Source: Rhizophagus irregularis (lineage: Eukaryota; Glomeromycota; Glomeromycetes; Glomerales; Glomeraceae). Taken from it: a DNA stretch of 64,000 nt. Below, in pieces: positions 57,301 through 64,000 of this stretch; position 1 is the first letter of the stretch, and each line of letters begins with the position of its first letter. The notes under the pieces are model-generated. The model had not been told where the DNA came from, did not search any database, and saw nothing but the letters and a program-made list of their open reading frames with translations. The position numbers were made by a program, and so were the translations under genes. The stretch lies in the NCBI RefSeq assembly GCF_026210795.1, contig NC_089436.1, forward strand, positions 4,774,001 to 4,838,000, written 5' to 3'.

Positions 57301-60230
57301 TTTTCTAGAAATATTTTCATATGACCAACGAAGCTAGAAAATCTAGTATGTGGAAAAAAATTGCGTGTGCAAACTTCCATGTGATTAACGCATCGTAGGT
57401 CATAAATCTAGGCAAAGCCTACAAAGTAAATCTTTTGATCCTATAAATATATTTCCCTTAGTTAGTTTGTTGTACAAATACGTGGTATTCGCAAAGACTA
57501 TTTTGAATGTCATTCTACTACATTGGAAGAAGGTAGACAACATCACAAAGGAACATCCATTTTTAGTTTGTAAGGGATTATCTCAGAAGTATATCTTGAC
57601 TAATTTTACTTAAATATAACATATCCACGACATTACATATCACGAAATTAATGTAAGGCGAGCCCTGGGATAATAAAAAAATATCCCTAAATGGTGTCCT
57701 GAGGTACGATTATTGCCATCGAAATAAGGGTATTTTATTTAACATCATTAGAGGGTACGACCAGTCAGAACTCACTGTTGTCGACAAATAGTACGCTATT
57801 CTTATTTCTGTGTTTGTGCCCTATACTATAATGGTCTTTGATGTTATTCATTCTATTAATATCTACGTTCTCATATTTATTCTTCGCAAACCTTGCTATG
57901 CTACGTTAAATGTCTTTCTCTTATTATAAATTCAGAGATTAAGCTACATGCCTATATACATGATCACGTTCCTAAACAAAAGATGATGAAAATAAGTATT
58001 TACTATTTAGACTCTACCGTTGTATGGCTATTCTGATAACCATTTTTTCCATTATTCTTTACTATATCTTCCTTATCCATAAATAATTTCGTTTCTTCTT
58101 TGAAAATCTCTAAGTGAGATTAACATTGTATCGAATTTTAATCGTACACGAATGACTTTGAGCGTAGAGAAGAAGACACTATTAGATATTGCCGTATTTA
58201 TCCTTCACTTCTTTGGACTTCGCCCAGTCTCCGACTGAAGGCCCCATGGACTAATTTCACTAGATTCCATCTAGAACTGGATTAACCCTCTGGGAAGGGA
58301 TGTTTCCATTAATTGGTTATCAATAACAATCATTTCTACGTTATGACCTCCACTTCCAAAGGAAGGTCCATAGACTAATTTTATGGAATGGACTATTTCT
58401 TTGAAAGGCTACGCCAAGCCTCCTCGTTCCTTGAAAAATCATGGAGACTTTTTTGTCAACATTTGTCTATTATTCATCTACGTAATTGATAATGTTTGTA
58501 ATTAGTAAAAAATGCTCACCATTATCATAAGACCGAAGGTCTTATTTAGTTAAAGGTTTTAGGAGATATGCTCCTAATGGTTGAGCGGCAAGACGCTCGG
58601 GCCAAAGGCAGTCCCACTGCAAATATGGAATCAAAAATTACTAATAAGTAGAGTGCGATTTTTATATAAGAATTTTTGTTTATCATTGCCCTCTCGATAT
58701 TTAACTAACAATCACATTTTTTCATTATTTAGTGATATCATTTGGATAGTTCTTTCAGAGCCAAAGGAATCTTTAACATTATTACCGTATCAAGGGTATA
58801 CAACTCATGCTAACAGTGATTAAGAATAGTTGTTGGTGAAACAAAATTGTTCGTTGTGATTTGTTGGTTATCCTCTATGTATACACTCTAATATATCTCA
58901 AAGGAAAACGAAAACAAAAATATCAGGAAAAATATCTTTACATCTACTGCACAATCTGAAGTTGATGTAAAATAGAAACACTGTTGATCACGTAACTAAG
59001 GTTCTTGAAATAATTTGTGTTAGAGAGGAGTTAGCGACAAGTTGATATCTGACCGTCTTACCGCTCAACCACGCTCTTTTCATTAACCGAATCATACAAT
59101 TTCATGGCAAACGTCCACTGTAATCAAATAACATACAAAACGTATACGGAAAAATTTTCACTTCCCATAAAACCAAATGTTTTATAATTCGAGAGGAAGT
59201 TCTAGAAACTACGTTTCTAGTTCGGAAGGACCTATGGGCTGATTTTTCGAGAAACGAGGAGGCATTTGGCCTATTCCATGAAATTATTATGAAGCGAAAT
59301 TATACAGGTCATATGATCAAAAACAGATTACAGTAATATGTACAATACTAATATTAAATCTATATTCATAGACAGCTTAGATAAAAAATACCAACGATAA
59401 AAATCATGCAATTTAGTCATAATATATTGGTCATGTGCCCCTCCATGTTTTTCTGAGGAATGAAGAAAATCACTTCCTTCGGAAGGTCCATAAATGGACT
59501 GGAGATTATTTTGTACACAATCTGTCTATTAACCATCTACAGTAAGCATTTGCGTATCAATTTGTATACAAGAAACAATTCTGTATGAATTTCGAGCGAA
59601 GTGAGAGGCTTGGCGTAGCATTTCGAAGAAATAGCCCATTCCATGAATTTATACAGGGGCAGTCTCCGACTGATATCGATACCTGAAAGACCCATCTCAT
59701 GTGTTCTTTGAAGTATTTTCTGAAAATATGATTGACGCAGATGCTTCAATAAGGTACTCGCTTGATTGCTAAAGGGAATAAAGGATGGCCTTTGGCAAAA
59801 GACGTGTAAATTTATAAAAATATGATGATGATTCTCAATATATCAATGGAAAATTTTACCAACTAAATCTATATATTTTCGTTTATGTAGAAAATACAAT
59901 CGAAGAGAATAAAAATAGAAAATGAAATAATCTCGATGTTTCCAATTTTCTACAATGATGACGCAAGCAATATGATACCGACTGCAGATGTCACTAGGTA
60001 GATGATAACGTGGAAAGAATATGAGTGGACAACAGGGAAGGGGATAATGTGAGCAGGGATAATGTAAACAACAGCGCTTTCAGATTTTGTGTACAATAAA
60101 AATAGATAAGCGGTGAGATTTAATATCTTTAAAGTTAGCAGCAGTATCATAATTTACCACGTATGTTTTTATTACTTGACATTAGTAAGATATATACTAC
60201 AACAATAAAATTAAAATTTAAATCATATTC
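57300..60230. other. Gene-poor region with short dispersed inverted repeats, possibly organelle-derived
   Basis: The texture differs from the rest of the window: less homopolymeric, with recurring words such as GGAAGGTCCATA, CCGAAGGTC, CAGTCTCCGACTGA and ACGCCAAGCCTC. A ~39-bp segment at 58,384-58,422 recurs inverted at 59,605-59,643. Two D-arm-like words, GGTTGAGCGGCAAGACG (58,579, plus) and GGTTGAGCGGTAAGACG (59,070-59,054, minus), resemble the front of tRNA genes, but I cannot fold a complete tRNA at either. Short hairpin repeats of this style are common in mitochondrial genomes of these fungi, so a nuclear copy of mitochondrial DNA is possible. No long coding frame is present. Confidence 0.35.
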
Positions 60231-60754
60231 CATACTATAATTCTAAAGAAATAACTGATGACGATTTATCCGTGATTAACACTCTAAGTTTTACCAGTTG
60301 ATTAACCGTTTAAAACTTTTTGAACTGGTTCCAAGTTCTAAATAACATCTCGTTCCATACACGAAATTTATGAGATGAAAGTTCCTAAAGGTCTATAATA
60401 AACAAAATTAACGCTTTTTGTTTAAGGACAATAAATCATACAGTATAGTTAATATAGAAAGCGTTTCCCGTGCACTTGTATTTATCGTCTAAATTTGAGG
60501 TTCGGCAGTGTTCATTGTAAAGAAACTTCTAGTGAGGTAATAGCTCTTCCTGAAAAACTTCCAATTTTTTTAGTAGTAATAACAATTGTAATTACAAAAG
60601 GAAATTTATTGGTTTACTAGATAGAAATTTACATATCAGATAACAACAAAATAAAATAACGCTTAACTACAAATGTATTAATTGTTACGTTTAATACATT
60701 TAATAATGTTATACTAATGTTTACTATACAGTAATATCAAGAAATCTATACTAT

Positions 60755-62199
60755 CTAAACTTTATTGTCAGCTTTATCATTGACTTTATTATTGTCTTCT
60801 ACTAATAAATTCAAAAAATCAGTATCAAGATAATATTCTTTAAGCATATTTTCAATATTTTGAACGCGTTCTTCCAATGTAACATTTTTGGTCCTTCCAC
60901 TAATGAATGGAATTGGTTTGTATTTATTTTTAAGTTTCCTTACAAGTTTTCTTCGATATTCTGTACATAAATAATTAAACACATATGTTTGCAAAAATCC
61001 CCTATCAAAAGAAATAAAATATTATGAATAATGTAAGGCCATACAAACTTGATTTTATGGTTTTCATAATATAAAAATTTCATCAATAACCCGGCAACCC
61101 GGCTTTTAATTTTTTTTTTCTAAAATTTTATATGCAAAATTTTTTTTCAATTTTTAAAAAATTCTCACCCGGCATAGTAATAATATAAAAAATTTTTTTT
61201 TAAGACTTAACAAAACTGACCCGGCCGGACTATGAAAACCATTTTTACCACTTTGTGTCGCCTAATTACGAATTGTATAAAATTATTATTTAACTTACCA
61301 TGGCGCTAACTTAGTTGCTCCAAATAAAAATACGAAGACGCCTGACAAAAAGCTAAATAATCCACCGATGCTTGATAAAATCGAGGCAACTAAAGAGAAA
61401 AATAGGAATAAAGATTTTAATTTTTATTTTCCTGAAAATTAAAAAAAAAAACAAGATAGTTACGATCATAATAAAATTCCTCTTGATACAAAATATCTTT
61501 TGATACTGGTCTTAATATAAGCATTGTTGTATTTGGGGTTGATAAATTTGTTAATATATGATCAGTATGTGCATTAAAATCAACGAATTCTTCTTCCAAT
61601 CCACCCACAAGACCGTAAACATACTTGCTAAATATACGTTTGTTGATTATAGGTGAATAATATACGATTACAGCTTGCTCATTCAGAATAAATAAAGGAA
61701 TAATAGAAATCAAATTAAAGCCAGAAGATGGATAAACTTTGTCTATTTTAAAACCATCTAAATAAGCTTCAGTGATATTGGGAATTATTACTATTCTATT
61801 CTCCATCAGGTAATCGAAAGTATAGTAATAACTTTCACCGCCATTTTTACAAATATGAGGGACATAACTATTTATTATAGGCCCAGTTGTTTCGCATTGC
61901 TTTGGTTCAGGGTTAGTGTAGTTAAGATTTGAATTAAAATCAACATAATCAACGGACAAAATATTAGAAGAGTAATTACAATTTATAGGAATTATACTAC
62001 AAATTCTGATAGCAATATTGCCGTAATTTATATGTATTATACTGGAAATTAGGTTTGGTTTAGTAGTCGAAAGAGAAAATTTTGAAAACTGATTATAAGT
62101 ATAAATAAGAATTGCAATTACAAGTGAGAGAGAGCATAATCTTTTTAAAAAAATAAAAGAAAAAGGTTCAGTTGATGGTTTAGCTTCTGGAAATAACAT
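60755..62199 (-). CDS. Membrane protein with glycosylated-type loop, three exons (357 aa)
   Basis: Exons 62,199-61,464, 61,389-61,299 and 61,001-60,755 join in frame to 357 residues. The introns have GTAACT/TTTAG and GTAAGT/GATAG borders. The N-terminal ~28 residues are followed by a hydrophobic helix (LCSLSLVIAILIYTY), a loop of about 200 residues with at least five N-x-S/T sites (NYS, NYT, NIT, NLS, NTT) and four to six Cys, then a hydrophobic segment made by exon 2 (ILSSIGGLFSFLSGVFVFLF) and a basic, helical tail (YRRKLVRKLKNKYKP ... VQNIENMLKEYY). This predicts a plasma- or endomembrane protein with an outside loop and both ends inside. No family is recognised. The intact reading, against a decayed duplicate at 13.7 kb, suggests selection. 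Intron 2 has been lengthened by a MITE. It is divergent from the gene at 62,886. Confidence 0.8.
61037..61262. mobile_element. Harbinger-like MITE in intron 2, TAA target duplication
   Basis: The ends GGCCATACAAACTTG and, inwards from the right, GGCGACACAAAGTGG both continue to ATGGTTTTCATA. TAA is duplicated (61,034-61,036 and 61,263-61,265). The duplicate gene at 14,010-14,040 lacks it, giving an empty site. It contains CCCGGC/GCCGGG words near both ends. Confidence 0.85.
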
Positions 62200-62294
62200 T
62201 TTGAATTTATTTCAAATTTTAAAAAGTAAACTGTATAGTATTATGTATTATTGATCTGTCGTCCAGTTCGCATTCTTGACCGGCTCTGATATAG

Positions 62295-62452
62295 GGCGGG
62301 GCGTCCTTAACGTACAGTAGGGGTGTATGATATTAACGTACGAACTGGCCTGAGTTTGGGAGTTATGCACTTGCACGTGATAGCGTTAACGTTAATTCCA
62401 GTCAGTTCGTACGTTAATATCGTACATCCTCACTGTACATTAAGGAACCCCC
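62295..62452. mobile_element. hAT-type MITE, 8-bp target duplication
   Basis: The two arms share CCTTAACGTACAGT/CCTTAATGTACAGT and GATATTAACGTACGAACTG, covering nearly all of the 158 bp. TGATATAG is duplicated (62,287-62,294 and 62,453-62,460). The duplicated locus at 15,040-15,050 keeps the single, empty site CTCTGATATAGGTG. The element sits about 95 bp upstream of the minus-strand membrane gene. Confidence 0.9.
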
Positions 62453-62832
62453 TGATATAGAACTTCCGCGACTACTGTGAACTAGAATCAGGAATGAGGC
62501 TATGTTTCGCGGATAGTTACATCATAATCGCAATCCGAATTGGATTATATAAATTTCTTTTTTAGATTGGCTGTGCTTTTGTTTGTGGCTTTTTAATATT
62601 AATTAAAATTTAATTATTATAATCGAAATTACAATTAATCTACAGTAGTTTGCTTTAGTAACCCTCTGAGCTGATCAAATAAACTCGAGTTATTTGACTC
62701 ACTTGATTATTTAATGCAACGAGTTTTAACCCGTCGAATTAGCTTCATATCTTTGTTTGATTTGAGTATTCATATTTAAATGGCTCTACCCGGATATTAG
62801 TATCCGAATTATGGAGATCATGTGATATTACC

Positions 62833-62840
62833 TATATAAA
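62833..62840 (+). promoter_or_regulatory. TATA-like box of the 62,886 gene
   Basis: TATATAAA lies 46 bp before the ATG at 62,886 within an otherwise non-coding interval, and is a plausible core promoter element. Confidence 0.4.
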
Positions 62841-62885
62841 CAAATAATAATACAATCCTTGAATTGCAAATTCTAATTTTTAAAT

Positions 62886-63985
62886 ATGTTAAGCGTTAGA
62901 AATTTAAGAATACTAAATTTTTTATTGATTATTATAATTATTTCCGAAACTGTTGTTATTATCATTTACCCTTTTTATATTACATTCCAGATAACTTCGA
63001 CATATTCATTATGGATCACAACTCCATTCGTTCTTTCTACTGGATTATCTGCAGTCTTTTATAAAACCATAATGCATTTTATAGCATTTTTAATTGTAAA
63101 TCTTGCTCCAATTGCGATAGCGCTTTGTAATATTTTCAAATTTGATTATTTTCTTGGTAAATATTTTTAAGAACTGCGTATACGTAAATATTAATTGTAA
63201 TTTGTAAATAGTTTAGTATTTAATTTTGACTTTACGTCTTTAAATAATTTCAATAAGAATTTGGAGGACAAATTTTAATTGAATTAAGCAATGGAGCGGT
63301 TAGTAAGTATATAGAAGAAATCAACAAATTATACTTAAGGAACATTATCGACCCTAATTATAAAAGTGAAATAGACAAGGTTAAGGATGAAATAAATGAA
63401 ATTTCATCAAAATATTATATACGCGAATATATACCTTTGGTGATAATTTTAGGAATATTTCAATTTACCCTTATACTAATTTGTGTTTCACTGTCAAGGT
63501 AATTATTAATAATTATTTTCTTCTATATTTTTAATATAAACTAAATTATTATTATCATTAGATCTTGGAAGTGGATTAGGAAGTCTAAATTGAATGATAA
63601 TCAGAGAAGTAAGATTTTTTATAAGTTTAATTTCACTATCATCATATTAATCTGTCTTCTATTAGATATCAATATTATTTATCAACTTGAGAGGATTTTG
63701 CTTCTAATTTCAGTTTCATTTACTGGAATTACGGTATCAATACCATTTATATATGGGATTCATATAAATAAAAATTTCAATAATATAATTACTACAATCA
63801 TAAGAATATATAGTATTATTGTAATTATTATAATTTCAAATGTTTTCTTAGTGATACGAAAATGTTCTAAAAATCTTTATGCTTTATTTTATCTTGCAAT
63901 TACAATCGAAGTAATATTAATACTTTTAGTTTTAATTCGGTTTAATAATCATAATCATGATGGTAACCAAATTATTTTTTTCTAA
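62886..63985 (+). CDS. Polytopic membrane protein, three exons (311 aa)
   Basis: Exons 62,886-63,156, 63,258-63,498 and 63,562-63,985 join in frame (phases 1 and 2) to 311 residues ending at TAA 63,985. Exon 1 encodes three hydrophobic helices (NFLLIIIIISETVVIIIYPF, a middle helix, MHFIAFLIVNLAPIAIALC). Exon 2 encodes a charged, probably coiled-coil segment (VSKYIEEINKLYLRN ... KVKDEINEISSKYY) and one helix (IPLVIILGIFQFTLILICVS). Exon 3 adds about four more (ILICLLLDINII, LLISVSFTGITVSIPF, IIVIIIISNVFL, LFYLAITIEVILILLVLI). The first acceptor (CAATAAG) is weak but gives the only consistent phase. No transporter or receptor motif is recognised. An ATG after a TATA-like box and no lesions suggest a real gene, transcribed divergently from the 62,199 gene with about 690 bp between their starts. 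Confidence 0.72.
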
Positions 63986-64000
63986 ATGATTTAAAATATT

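Noticed and set aside
58579-59070. Two functional tRNA genes
   Set aside because: Only D-arm-like words are found. I could not pair acceptor, anticodon and T arms with correct spacing at either site, so they are kept as an observation only.

Overview
The window looks like nuclear DNA of an arbuscular mycorrhizal fungus, most likely Rhizophagus or a close relative. This is inferred from the extreme AT content, the intron-rich genes, the style of the kinase-like gene and the dense mixture of DNA transposons and LINEs; no marker gene settles the species. Few genes look like host genes. They are a kinase-like gene (15,636-17,806, minus), a SPRY-domain pseudogene (8,592-9,427, plus), an unrecognised decayed gene (54,415-55,260, minus), and a divergent pair of membrane-protein genes at the right end (60,755-62,199 minus; 62,886-63,985 plus). 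A decayed duplicate of the first membrane gene lies at 13,749-14,940.

Layout. 1-3.4 kb: repeats and a tandem array with splice-site-like borders. 3.5-8.0 kb: a complete transposon with 9-bp target duplication and a RING-tailed transposase. 8.6-9.4 kb: SPRY pseudogene. 11.0-12.7 kb: non-autonomous transposon with 9-bp target duplication, built mostly of splice-flanked arrays. 13.3-15.1 kb: decayed duplicate of the right-end membrane gene. 15.6-17.8 kb: kinase gene whose 5' part reads as eight 3-nt microexons and one 1-nt microexon. 18.5-23.1 kb: DDE-type transposon, copy A. 24-26.2 kb: decayed LINE ORF1. 26.7-28.3 kb: hAT-type MITE with a 21-unit hairpin minisatellite. 28.7-38.2 kb: large hAT-type region with a ten-exon transposase, inverted splice-flanked arrays, a captured mitochondrial-carrier fragment and several nested insertions. 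38.6-53.6 kb: DDE-type transposon, copy B, split by a pogo-like element (41.1-51.8 kb) that itself carries two tRNA-derived SINE-like insertions and a full-length LINE (43.1-51.1 kb). 54-56.6 kb: decayed gene and MITEs. 57.3-60.2 kb: gene-poor stretch with short inverted repeats of organellar appearance. 60.2-64 kb: membrane genes.

Many insertion boundaries are supported by target duplications, and some by a filled/empty pair inside the window, so the order of insertion can be read. The transposase genes are mostly intact in reading frame but carry nonsense codons, often at Trp positions, which suggests C-to-T decay rather than indel decay. The most unusual observation is the chain of microexons in the kinase gene: only if all nine are spliced in does the short first exon join the kinase exons in one open frame.
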